A stretch of 31,758 nucleotides of DNA from NCBI GenBank assembly GCA_046714355.1, contig JBKKAR010000043.1, positions 1 through 31,758 of the forward strand. Reading direction: 5' to 3'. Below the pieces are notes generated by a model. It did not search any database. It was not told where the DNA came from and saw nothing but the letters and a program-made list of their open reading frames with translations. Both the position numbers and the translations under genes were made by a program. The number at the start of each line of letters is the position of its first letter. Position 1 is the first letter of the stretch. Origin of the DNA: JACDAN01 sp046714355. Its GTDB lineage: Bacteria > Actinomycetota > Thermoleophilia > Gaiellales > Gaiellaceae. This document shows positions 1 to 6,845 of the stretch, one piece after another.

Positions 1-345
1 TTCGGCGCGTTCGTCGAGCTCAAGAAGGGCACGGACGGCCTGCTCCACGTCTCGAACGTCGGCCCTGGCCGGGTCGGGCACATCGAGGACGTGATCAGCC
101 GCGGAGACGTGCTGGACGTCATCGTCCAGGAGGTCGACAAGGACCGCGGCCGCATCGGGCTCAAGCTGGTCGCCAAGCACGAGAACGGCTCACTCGTCCA
201 GCCGGAGGAGCTGATCGAGCGGGCAAAGGACGCGCCGGAGCGGCCGCGCGAGGAGCGCCCTCCGCGCCGGGACGGCGACCGCGGGCGTGGCGGACGCGGC
301 GGCGGCGGCGGTCGAGACCGCGGCCCACGCCGTGACCGCGACTAA
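1..345 (+). CDS. pnp: Polyribonucleotide nucleotidyltransferase, C-terminal fragment (S1 domain and RG-rich tail)
   Basis: The gene is cut by the left edge of the window; 114 C-terminal residues remain, open from the first base. Residues 1 to about 62 form an S1 RNA-binding domain: it starts FGAFVELKKGTDGLLHVS and closes with a strand containing GRIGLKLV. A tail of about 45 residues follows, first Glu/Arg/Pro-rich and then RGGRGGGGGRDRG, ending in RRDRD. PNPase degrades RNA 3' to 5' by phosphorolysis and carries KH and S1 domains at its C-terminus. An S1 domain alone would also fit ribosomal protein S1 or RNase E/G. The assignment to pnp rests on the M16 peptidase gene just downstream, a common actinobacterial neighbour of pnp. 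The basic glycine-rich tail probably adds RNA affinity (inference). Confidence 0.8.
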   Translation, partial: FGAFVELKKGTDGLLHVSNVGPGRVGHIEDVISRGDVLDVIVQEVDKDRGRIGLKLVAKHENGSLVQPEELIERAKDAPERPREERPPRRDGDRGRGGRGGGGGRDRGPRRDRD

Positions 346-365
346 GGGCTAGCGCCCCTTCGGGC

Positions 366-411
366 CCCGGCTGACGACGAGCGCCACCCTGGCGCCGTTT
401 CGTCAGCCGGG
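366..411 (+). terminator. Two-tier inverted repeat downstream of pnp
   Basis: A perfect 12-bp outer stem (CCCGGCTGACGA at 366–377 with TCGTCAGCCGGG at 400–411) encloses an inner 6-bp stem (GCGCCA 381–386, TGGCGC 390–395) with loop CCC. It starts about 20 bases after the pnp stop. No U-run follows, so it is either a high-GC style terminator or a 3'-end stabilising structure. The call rests on structure and position only. Confidence 0.55.
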
Positions 412-484
412 TGCCTGTGCGCGGACGCTGGGCAGTCACGCGGCCCGCCGGCCTCCTCGATCCTTACCGCGGGGCCTCTGCCAC

Positions 485-490
485 TACGAT
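485..490 (+). promoter_or_regulatory. Probable -10 hexamer TACGAT for the M16 peptidase gene
   Basis: TACGAT ends nine bases before the ATG at 500, leaving room for only a very short leader. No Shine-Dalgarno sequence precedes the ATG. CTTACC at 463–468 lies 16 bases upstream and could be a weak -35 element. It belongs to a set of start-proximal TAnnnT hexamers in this window. Confidence 0.4.
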
Positions 491-499
491 CCACGATTC

Positions 500-1792
500 A
501 TGCAGAAGTACGTCCTCTCGGAGCTGGATTCCGGACAGCGCGTCGTCACCGAGCGGCTGACCCACGTGCGGTCGGTGGCACTCGGCTTCTGGATCGGTGC
601 GGGATCCCGGGACGAGCGGGACGAGCGGGCCGGCATCTCGCACTTCATCGAGCACCTGCTCTTCAAAGGCACGTCCTCGTACTCGGCACAGGGGATCGCC
701 GAGGTCTTCGATGCCATGGGCGGCGAGCTCAACGCCGCCACCTCTCGCGAGCACACCGTCGTCTACGCGCGCATCGCCGACCATCACCTGGAGGACGCGA
801 TCGACGTGATGAGCGACATGGTCTACGCGCCCCTCTTCACCGAGGTGGACGCCGAGCGGGAGGTCGTGCTCGAAGAGATCGCGATGTACGAAGACCAGCC
901 GCAGGAGCTCGTCCACGACTTGATCGCCGAAGCCGTCTTCGGGAACCATCCGCTCGGGCGGCCCGTGATCGGGACGACGGAGGTGATCTCGTCGGTCTCG
1001 CGCCGGGCGATCACCGCGTACCACCGGGCGATGTACGTCCCGGGCAATATCGTCGTCTCCGCGGCCGGGAACCTCGACCACAACGAGCTGCTCGGGCTGG
1101 TTGACAAGGCAGAGCGGAAGGTCGCCGAGGCTCCGGCGCGGGGGAGACGGGTCCGGCCGCCGCTCGTGAAGCCGCCGCCGCCCGACCTGCGCTTCATCCG
1201 GAAGGACACGGAGCAGTACCACCTCTGCCTCGCGGCCCCGGGCATCGCGCGCTCCGATCGCCGCCGCTTCGCCGCCTCGCTGCTCGACGCCATCCTCGGC
1301 GGCTCCGCTTCCTCGCGTCTGTTCCAGGAGATCCGCGAGAAGCGGGGCATGGCCTACGCCGTCTACACCTTCGGCTCGCAGTACACGGACACCGGCCAGA
1401 TCGGTCTCTACGTCGGGACGCGCGAGGAGAACCTCGCACCGTGCCTCGAGATCGCCGCCGAGCAGATCGGGGACATCGCGGCCGGCAACCTCCGCCCGAA
1501 CGAGCTCGAGCGGGCGAAGGAGAACCTCAAGGGACGAGTCCTGCTGTCGATGGAGGCCACGTCGAGCCGGATGAGCCGGCTCGGGAAGTCCTTGATCACC
1601 GACACGGAGATGCTCTCGCTGGACCGGATCATCGCCGAGATCGAAGCGGTCGAAGCGGAGAGCCTCGCCGAGCTGGCGGGCGTGTTGCTTGCGCCGGAGC
1701 GGCTGTCCGCGGCGGCCATCGGGCCGAGCGAGGAGCGCTTCCTCGAGGCGGTCGAGCGGATCAACCCGGCGCTCGCAACCGCCGCGGCGTGA
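500..1792 (+). CDS. M16-family zinc metallopeptidase (insulinase/processing-peptidase-like)
   Basis: This 430-residue protein has the usual length of bacterial single-chain M16 peptidases. The inverted zinc motif HFIEH gives ligands H48 and H52 with catalytic E51. The acidic pair E125/E126 in VLEEI lies at the expected distance for the third ligand. The C-terminal half carries the family's SRLFQEIREKRGMAYAVY segment, typical of the second, inactive M16 domain. No signal peptide is visible, so it probably acts in the cytoplasm as an oligopeptidase or quality-control protease; the substrate cannot be told from sequence. The ATG at 500 follows a -10-like hexamer and gives a natural N-terminus (MQKYVLSELDSGQRVV). 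The stop overlaps the GTG of dapB in a GTGA junction, so the two are probably translationally coupled. Confidence 0.92.
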   Translation: MQKYVLSELDSGQRVVTERLTHVRSVALGFWIGAGSRDERDERAGISHFIEHLLFKGTSSYSAQGIAEVFDAMGGELNAATSREHTVVYARIADHHLEDAIDVMSDMVYAPLFTEVDAEREVVLEEIAMYEDQPQELVHDLIAEAVFGNHPLGRPVIGTTEVISSVSRRAITAYHRAMYVPGNIVVSAAGNLDHNELLGLVDKAERKVAEAPARGRRVRPPLVKPPPPDLRFIRKDTEQYHLCLAAPGIARSDRRRFAASLLDAILGGSASSRLFQEIREKRGMAYAVYTFGSQYTDTGQIGLYVGTREENLAPCLEIAAEQIGDIAAGNLRPNELERAKENLKGRVLLSMEATSSRMSRLGKSLITDTEMLSLDRIIAEIEAVEAESLAELAGVLLAPERLSAAAIGPSEERFLEAVERINPALATAAA

Positions 1793-2412
1793 AGGTCGCG
1801 CTTTTCGGGCGAGGTGGACAGGTCGGCTCGGTGCTCGCGCCGGCTCTCGAGACCGCGGGCCATGAGCTCGTCGAGCTGGGCGATTCCGACGCGATGGTGG
1901 ACTTCACCGCTCCGGACGTCGTCGAGACGAACGTCCGGGCAGCCATCGAGCAGGGCGTGCCCTGCGTGGTCGGCACTACCGGGTGGGAACCCGAGTCCCT
2001 GGACGGCTTTGCGAAGGAGCGAGGCGTCCCGCTCTTCTATGCGCCGAATTTCGCGCTCGGGGCCGTCCTAATGATGCGGTTCGCGGCCGAGGCCGCAGAG
2101 CATCTCCCGAAGGCCGAGATCGTCGAGCTGCACAGCGACCGGAAGAAGGACGCGCCCTCGGGGACCGCCAAGGCGACGGCGGAACGGCTCGGCGGCGCGC
2201 CGATCCACTCCGTCCGCCTGCCGGGGTTGGTCGCGCACCAGGAGGTGCTGCTCGGTGGCGACGGCCAGCTCCTGACGATCCGTCACGACGCCTTCTCGCG
2301 GGAGGCCTACGTGCCGGGCGTCCTGCTTGCGCTCGAGCGGCTGTCGAGCCTGCCGCCGGGCTTGACCGTCGGCCTCGAGACGCTTATCCCAAGCTGGCGG
2401 GGACAGGATTAA
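1789..2412 (+). CDS. dapB: 4-hydroxy-tetrahydrodipicolinate reductase, compact form
   Basis: DapB reduces the DapA product to tetrahydrodipicolinate with NAD(P)H in the diaminopimelate/lysine pathway. The 207-residue protein begins at a GTG overlapping the preceding stop (GTGA). It shows the nucleotide-binding GRGGQVG loop, VVGTTGW, the YAPNFALG segment, the catalytic ELHSDRKKDAPSGTA block and a typical C-terminal part (IHSVRLPGLVAHQEV, then PGLTVGLETL). In the catalytic block the first His and the active Lys are kept, while the second His of the usual HH pair is Ser. Most DapB proteins are 240–270 residues; here the Rossmann part between its first helix and VDFT is shortened, as in compact thermophile versions. 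The last residues, SWRGQD and the stop, come from a dispersed palindromic repeat. dapA lies 1.1 kb downstream. Confidence 0.9.
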   Translation: MKVALFGRGGQVGSVLAPALETAGHELVELGDSDAMVDFTAPDVVETNVRAAIEQGVPCVVGTTGWEPESLDGFAKERGVPLFYAPNFALGAVLMMRFAAEAAEHLPKAEIVELHSDRKKDAPSGTAKATAERLGGAPIHSVRLPGLVAHQEVLLGGDGQLLTIRHDAFSREAYVPGVLLALERLSSLPPGLTVGLETLIPSWRGQD

Positions 2413-2424
2413 TACTGTCCCCGC
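2397..2424. repeat. 28-bp palindromic repeat, copy 1, spanning the dapB stop codon
   Basis: The left half is GCGGGGACAGGATT and the right half is AATACTGTCCCCGC; only one of 14 pairs mismatches. The element supplies the dapB codons for RGQD and the TAA stop, and ends ten bases before the next start codon. A second copy at 27833–27860 matches at 25 of 28 positions and has the stop in the same place. Both the repeat and its shared reading frame are read directly from the sequence. Confidence 0.85.
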
Positions 2425-2433
2425 GAACATGAC

Positions 2434-2826
2434 ATGGAGCTCGAACGCGGGAAGCAGCGCTGTTACTTCGTCTATGCGGTCGCGCCCGAGGGAGTCACCG
2501 CCCGTGTAGCCAACGAGCTCCTGAACGAGTACATCGAGGACCGCCATCGCGGCTTCGTCATCTTCCACGACCACTTCACCGGCAAGCCGCACGGGGGCTT
2601 TGCCGTCTTCGACGTCCGGGACCAGGAGGCGTTCGACCTGCTCGAGGACCACGGCCCGCTCGAGGGTTGGGACCTGGCAGTCCACGCACTGACGTTCTCC
2701 CTGGCTGCGACCGGGTTCGCCGCCCAGATGGCGCTCACCGCAGAGGCCTACGGCGGCAAGGTGCTGGCTGAGCGGCGGAAAGAGGAAGGCGAGGACGAGC
2801 GCTTCTGGTGGCTCCGGCGTGACTGA
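2434..2826 (+). CDS. Conserved-looking small protein of unknown function, coupled to the MerB-like gene
   Basis: I do not recognise this 130-residue protein. It is soluble with no signal peptide or membrane segment. It alternates predicted strands and helices: YFVYAVAPEGV, a helix around residues 22–35, strands RGFVIFHDHF and GGFAVFDV, then a long Ala-rich helix near residues 85–110 and a charged end RRKEEGEDERFWWLRRD. The pattern could be a ferredoxin-like alpha/beta fold, but I cannot place it in a family. The ATG sits ten bases after the palindromic repeat, with no clear Shine-Dalgarno sequence. Its stop overlaps the GTG of the MerB-like selenoprotein gene by eight bases. That implies coupled translation and possibly a shared task. 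Confidence 0.7.
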   Translation: MELERGKQRCYFVYAVAPEGVTARVANELLNEYIEDRHRGFVIFHDHFTGKPHGGFAVFDVRDQEAFDLLEDHGPLEGWDLAVHALTFSLAATGFAAQMALTAEAYGGKVLAERRKEEGEDERFWWLRRD

Positions 2827-3484
2827 GCTCGACAACCTAGTACGGGTCGCGATCTACGGGCGGTTCGTGGACGAGGGCGATCCGCCGAGCGCCGCGGAGG
2901 TCGCGAAGGCGCTATCCGTCTCGGAGGAAGATGCACAGGCGGCCTTCCGGCGGCTCGAGGAGGCCCACGTGATCGTGCTCATGCCCGGAACCCTCGAGGT
3001 GTGGATGGCCAACCCGCTCTCTGCTGTTCCGACCGCATTCCGGGTCGAGACGCCGCGAGGCTTCTTCTGGGGCAACTGCATCTGGGACGCGTTCGGGACG
3101 GTGGCGATGCTCGGCGGCGACGGGACCGTCGAGACGCGGTGTGCGGACTGCGACGAGACCATGACCCTGCGCGTCGAGGAGTACGGGCTCTTCGACGCCG
3201 ACGGGCTCGCGCACTTCGCCGTTCCGGCCAAGCGATGGTGGGAGAACATCGGCTTCACCTGAGCGACAATGCTGGCCTTCCGGTCGGAAGCGCACGTCGA
3301 TCGATGGTGTGAGGAGACAGGAATCGAACGAGGAGCCGCCTTCAGCCTCGAGCAGATGTGGCGCCTCGGCGATGCCTGGTACCGCGACCGCCTGAGCCCC
3401 GACTGGCGGCGGCGCACGCCACAGGAGGCGCAGGCGCTCTTCACCGACCTGGGTTTGACCGGCGATTTCTGGCGCTTGACGTAG
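2819..3484 (+). CDS. MerB-like organomercurial lyase homologue, probable selenoprotein (in-frame UGA = Sec148)
   Basis: Read through the in-frame TGA at 3260–3262, the gene encodes 221 residues, close to MerB (about 212). MerB cleaves carbon–mercury bonds using two cysteines and an aspartate (C96, D99, C159). Residues 20–75 form a winged-helix-like domain. NCIWD gives C87 and D90 with the CxxD spacing of C96/D99; C108 in RCADC matches structural C117. The TGA is codon 148, 61 residues after C87 (63 in MerB). Aligning the downstream LAFRS with MerB FFAS places it exactly on C159. The sequence after the TGA (ATMLAFRSEAHVDRWC … WYRDRLSPDWRR … LTGDFWRL) is in the same frame and resembles actinobacterial MerB-like C-termini from memory. 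A SECIS-like hairpin follows. The GTG start overlaps the preceding gene. Alternatives are a nonsense mutation, or two genes (2819–3262 and 3269–3484). No merA, merR or merT is nearby, so the natural substrate may not be organomercury. Confidence 0.82.
3260..3293 (+). promoter_or_regulatory. Recoded UGA plus candidate bacterial SECIS hairpin
   Basis: After the TGA (3260–3262), CCTTCC-type bases at 3275–3281 pair with 3286–3293. The core is CTTCC/GGAAG, extended by two G:C pairs if C3291 is bulged. The apical loop is GGTC (3282–3285), starting 19 bases after the TGA. In E. coli fdhF the loop GGU begins 18 bases after the UGA. Stem length, loop and spacing all fit the bacterial SECIS bound by SelB. 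The hairpin is seen; its function is inferred. Confidence 0.72.
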
Positions 3485-3487
3485 GAT
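3482..3487 (+). promoter_or_regulatory. Possible -10 hexamer TAGGAT for dapA
   Basis: TAGGAT overlaps the stop codon of the MerB-like gene and ends six bases before the dapA GTG. Transcription starting at the usual distance would begin at the start codon itself. TTGACC at 3455–3460 is 21 bases upstream, too far for a standard -35. dapA may equally be read from the upstream operon. Confidence 0.35.
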
Positions 3488-3493
3488 CGGGGG

Positions 3494-4378
3494 GTGCTCG
3501 GCGAGGTCCTGACCGCGAGCGTCACGCCCTTCGACACCGACGGCGCCGTGAACGTCGCGAAGTTCCGCGAGCTCGCCACGTACTTGGTCGACAACGGCTC
3601 GGACGGGCTCGTCGTCACCGGGACGACCGGCGAGTCGCCGACGCTGACCGACGAGGAGCGTTTCGAGCTTTACACCTCCGCGATCGAGACGGTCGGCGAC
3701 CGCGCCACCGTGATCGCCGGCACCGGCACCTACGACACCCGCCACTCCGTACACCTCACCGAGCGGGCGCACGAGCTCGGCGTGAACGGCTTCCTCGTGG
3801 TCACGCCCTACTACAACAAGCCGCCGCCCCGAGGGATCGTCGAGCACGTAAAGGCGATCGCCGCCGTCACGGACAAGCCGATCGTCTACTACAACATCCC
3901 GGCGCGGGTCGTGAACCTCGTCAGCGTCGACACCCTGGCCGAGCTGGCCCAGATCCCCAATGTCGTCGCCGTGAAGCAGGCGTGGGACGATCTGAAGGAC
4001 GCTCGCCGCATCGTCGAGGAGACCGGCCTCGCGCTCTACGCCGGCGACGACGCGCTCATCCTGCCGTTCCTGGAGCTCGGCGGAGTGGGGGGCATCTGCG
4101 TGCACACCCACGTCGTCGGCCCGCAGGTCAAGGAACAGATCCAGGCGTTCCGCTCCGGCGACACCGATCGAGCCCGTCGGATCGACGAAGAGCTCGCGCC
4201 GGCTTACGAGATCCTGGGCGCCGCTGTCAACCCGATCGGGATCAAGACGGCGCTGAACCTGCTCGGGCACGATGTCGGCGGGCTCCGGCTGCCGCTCGTG
4301 GAGGCGACGAACGACGAGCGCGAGACGATCCGCGCCTGCCTCGAGCGCCTCGGAGCACTCCAGCCGGCTTCCGTCTAG
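3494..4378 (+). CDS. dapA: 4-hydroxy-tetrahydrodipicolinate synthase
   Basis: DapA condenses pyruvate with aspartate semialdehyde, the first committed step toward diaminopimelate and lysine. The 294 residues form one TIM barrel of normal length. The catalytic residues are all present with E. coli numbering: T44 and T45 in GTTGES, Y107 in YYNKP, Y133 in VYYNIP and the Schiff-base lysine K161 in VAVKQA. The GTG start lies nine bases after the MerB-like gene stop. Together with dapB upstream this restores a dapB…dapA pair, interrupted by the unknown gene and the MerB-like gene. No regulatory structure is visible. Confidence 0.97.
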   Translation: MLGEVLTASVTPFDTDGAVNVAKFRELATYLVDNGSDGLVVTGTTGESPTLTDEERFELYTSAIETVGDRATVIAGTGTYDTRHSVHLTERAHELGVNGFLVVTPYYNKPPPRGIVEHVKAIAAVTDKPIVYYNIPARVVNLVSVDTLAELAQIPNVVAVKQAWDDLKDARRIVEETGLALYAGDDALILPFLELGGVGGICVHTHVVGPQVKEQIQAFRSGDTDRARRIDEELAPAYEILGAAVNPIGIKTALNLLGHDVGGLRLPLVEATNDERETIRACLERLGALQPASV

Positions 4379-4454
4379 CGCCGCTCGTCTACCGCGTAGG
4401 GCCCTTGCGATTCGCTCGCGCCTGCGAGAGGGTCTCGATACGAGGCAGATAAAC

Positions 4455-4461
4455 GAGGAGG
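4455..4461 (+). promoter_or_regulatory. Strong Shine-Dalgarno sequence GAGGAGG
   Basis: GAGGAGG lies five bases before the ATG at 4467. It fixes the start of the patatin-like gene rather than the upstream in-frame ATG at 4272, which lies inside dapA. An SD this strong is rare among the genes of this window. Confidence 0.75.
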
Positions 4462-4466
4462 CCAGC

Positions 4467-6845
4467 ATGAGCGACGATCGGCAGACCGTCGAAGCGCCGA
4501 CGCGCGACCTGAAGGAACTGCGGCTGGGACTCGTGTGTTACGGAGGGGTCTCCCTTGCGATCTACATGCACGGGATGACGAAGGAGATCCAGCGCGCTGT
4601 CCGCGCTTCGGTTCTGGAGGAGCAGGGAATCGGCTCGGACCCCGACGCCAAGAGCGAGCGCGCCTACCGCGAGCTGCTCCGCGATCTTGCGGCGAAGCGC
4701 AACGTCCAGACCAGGATCGTCGTCGACGCGATCGCCGGCAGCTCCGCCGGCGGCATCAACGGGATCTTCCTGGCGAAGGCGCTCGCGCACAACGTTGGCC
4801 AGGAGGCTCTGCGGGACCTGTGGTTCGAGCACGGCGATCTCGAGCCCATCATCCGCAAGGCCAGCTGGCCTGCGCGGCTCCTCACGTGGCGCCTTCCCCT
4901 CGGAGGCGGAGTCCCGACGAGCAGGGCGCGCCGCAAGCTCGCCGCCGCTGCGCTGGGAGTCCACAAGACGACGCTCCTCTACGGCCACCAGATGGCGAAC
5001 TGGATCTACGAGGCGCTCGAGGGCATGGACGCCGCGCCGCAGACGCCGCCGACGCTGATGCCGACCGGACACCCGCTCGAGCTGGCCGTCACGGTCACCG
5101 ACTACTACGGCTACAAGCGCGACCTGCCGATCGCGGATCCGCCTGTCATCTCGGAAGGCCAGCACCGGCACCTGCTCCTGTTCCGGTACGAGCAGGACGG
5201 CACGGACGATTTCCGCCGTCAGGAAAACGCCGCCCTCACTCTGGCTGCCCGGGCGACCTCGAGCCTGCCCGCGGGGTTCCCTCCGGTCAGCATCCCGAAC
5301 ATGGTCGACACGCTTCCCTCCGGTGCGACGACACCCGGCGACCTGAGTCGGTTCTTCCGCGCCTACGAGCTCGCCGGCGCCGATCCGACCTGGGCTTTCC
5401 TGGTGGACGGCGGCGTGCTCGACAACAAGCCGTTCGGTCCGGTGCTCCGTGCGATCAGGCAGCGGCACGCCGCGAACGAGGTCGACCGCTACCTCCTCTT
5501 CCTCGAGCCTGACCCGGCCTCGTCCAGGTCGCCGAAGCAGGCGCCGGAGGAGCCGCCTCCCCTCCGCGCAGTGCTTGGCGCGCTCAGCGGCCTGCCTCGA
5601 AGCGAACCGATCCTCGACGAGCTGCACGAAGTCCTCGTCACGAACGAGCGAGTTCGGGCAGTGCGCGACGTCATCGAGGCGAACTGGGATCCGATCAAGG
5701 CTCGCGTGCTCGCGCTGCTGCCGGATCTCGACGATCCCCCGGCAAGCCCGGAAGCGCCGCAATTGAAGGAATGGAGCAACAGCATTCACGGGGCGGCCCA
5801 CGGGCTTGGCTACACGACGTACCTCCGGTTGAAGATCGGATCGGCCCTCGACACCTTCGGGAACGCCGCCTGCCTCGTCTGTGACTACACGGACGCCTCG
5901 AACCAGGCCTTCCTCGTGCGGGCAGTAATCCGCGAGTGGGCCCGCCGCCGCGGCCTCTTCTCGCACGACGAGAGCCCGACACCGCAACAGCTGGACTTCC
6001 TTCGCGACTTCGACCTCGGATACACCGAGCGCCGCCTGCGTTTCGTCATCGCGGGGGTCAGCTGGCTCTACCGCGAAGCAGCGCCAGAGATGAGCAACGG
6101 GTATCCGAGCAGGGGGCAGCTCGACGCAGTCAAGCAGCGGCTCTACGAGGCGGTCGCGACCCTCGAGCGGCTCAATTCCGGCACGGGCTTCGCGGACGAC
6201 GTCCTCGGTGGGGTTCAGACCTGCTTTGGCGAGCAGCGGATGACCGAGTACTTCCAGGAGCATGGCTTCTCCGTCAGTTCGTTTCTCGACGACAACAGCG
6301 CCGACCTCGACCAACTCACCGGCGCGCTTCGGTCGTTTCTCCACGCCGAGCTCGAAGGCTTCACGCCGGCCCTCTACCGAGACCTGGTCTCGCTCACCGA
6401 CGGCTGGAGAACGGCGGTGCGCCGCGACCTGCTGATCCGCTATCTCGGGTTTCCCATCTGGGACGCGTTGCTCTATCCGGTCCAGGCGTTGTCCGACGTC
6501 GCGGAACGGGACGAGGTTCGCGTTGCCCGTCTCAGCCCGATCGACTCAACGCTCCTACCGGTGGACGGCCCGAAGGTGCAGGGGGCCGATCTCGGGCACG
6601 CATACGCGTTCTTCTCGCGTGAGGCCCGCGAGAACGACTACCTCTGGGGGAGGCTCGACGCGGCGGAGCGCCTGGTGCGCTTGCTCCTGACCACAGCGGA
6701 GACGCCGGGCAACCTCCATCCGGACTACCGGGCCCGGTGCAAGACGGTGTTTCGCGCGGTGCTCGACGAGGACGCCGCGCACTTGCCGAACATTCAGGAC
6801 AAGGTCACCGAACTCGGCAAGAAGGTCGAGGCGCTCAGCGACTAA
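4467..6845 (+). CDS. Patatin-like phospholipase family protein (DUF3376-type, large)
   Basis: The 792-residue protein has an N-terminal patatin domain (about 18–360) and a long helical C-terminal region resembling the DUF3376 part of large actinobacterial patatin proteins. The oxyanion loop is at GLVCYGGVSLAIYMHG (residues 21–36). The nucleophile elbow GSSAG gives S93, and the catalytic aspartate is D314 in VDGGVLDNKP. Patatins are Ser–Asp dyad lipid acyl hydrolases. All catalytic elements are intact, so activity is likely; the substrate is unknown. No signal peptide is visible, so it is probably cytoplasmic or peripheral to the membrane. The gene stands alone after dapA with its own strong Shine-Dalgarno sequence. 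It converges with the HD-GYP gene, their stop codons overlapping at 6842–6845. Confidence 0.9.
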   Translation: MSDDRQTVEAPTRDLKELRLGLVCYGGVSLAIYMHGMTKEIQRAVRASVLEEQGIGSDPDAKSERAYRELLRDLAAKRNVQTRIVVDAIAGSSAGGINGIFLAKALAHNVGQEALRDLWFEHGDLEPIIRKASWPARLLTWRLPLGGGVPTSRARRKLAAAALGVHKTTLLYGHQMANWIYEALEGMDAAPQTPPTLMPTGHPLELAVTVTDYYGYKRDLPIADPPVISEGQHRHLLLFRYEQDGTDDFRRQENAALTLAARATSSLPAGFPPVSIPNMVDTLPSGATTPGDLSRFFRAYELAGADPTWAFLVDGGVLDNKPFGPVLRAIRQRHAANEVDRYLLFLEPDPASSRSPKQAPEEPPPLRAVLGALSGLPRSEPILDELHEVLVTNERVRAVRDVIEANWDPIKARVLALLPDLDDPPASPEAPQLKEWSNSIHGAAHGLGYTTYLRLKIGSALDTFGNAACLVCDYTDASNQAFLVRAVIREWARRRGLFSHDESPTPQQLDFLRDFDLGYTERRLRFVIAGVSWLYREAAPEMSNGYPSRGQLDAVKQRLYEAVATLERLNSGTGFADDVLGGVQTCFGEQRMTEYFQEHGFSVSSFLDDNSADLDQLTGALRSFLHAELEGFTPALYRDLVSLTDGWRTAVRRDLLIRYLGFPIWDALLYPVQALSDVAERDEVRVARLSPIDSTLLPVDGPKVQGADLGHAYAFFSREARENDYLWGRLDAAERLVRLLLTTAETPGNLHPDYRARCKTVFRAVLDEDAAHLPNIQDKVTELGKKVEALSD

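Noticed and set aside
3269..3484. A separate 71-residue gene starting at the ATG just after the TGA.
   Set aside because: It is in the same frame as the MerB-like gene, has no Shine-Dalgarno sequence, and its sequence is the natural MerB-like C-terminus. A recoded TGA explains both parts better.
2912..4468. Minus-strand open frame (518 codons) opposite the MerB-like gene and dapA.
   Set aside because: Shadow frame with no motifs, opposite dapA, which has all its catalytic residues.
4389..6344. Long minus-strand open frame (651 codons) opposite the patatin-like gene.
   Set aside because: High-GC antisense shadow: Arg/Glu/Val-rich with no recognisable domain, opposite a gene with intact catalytic motifs.
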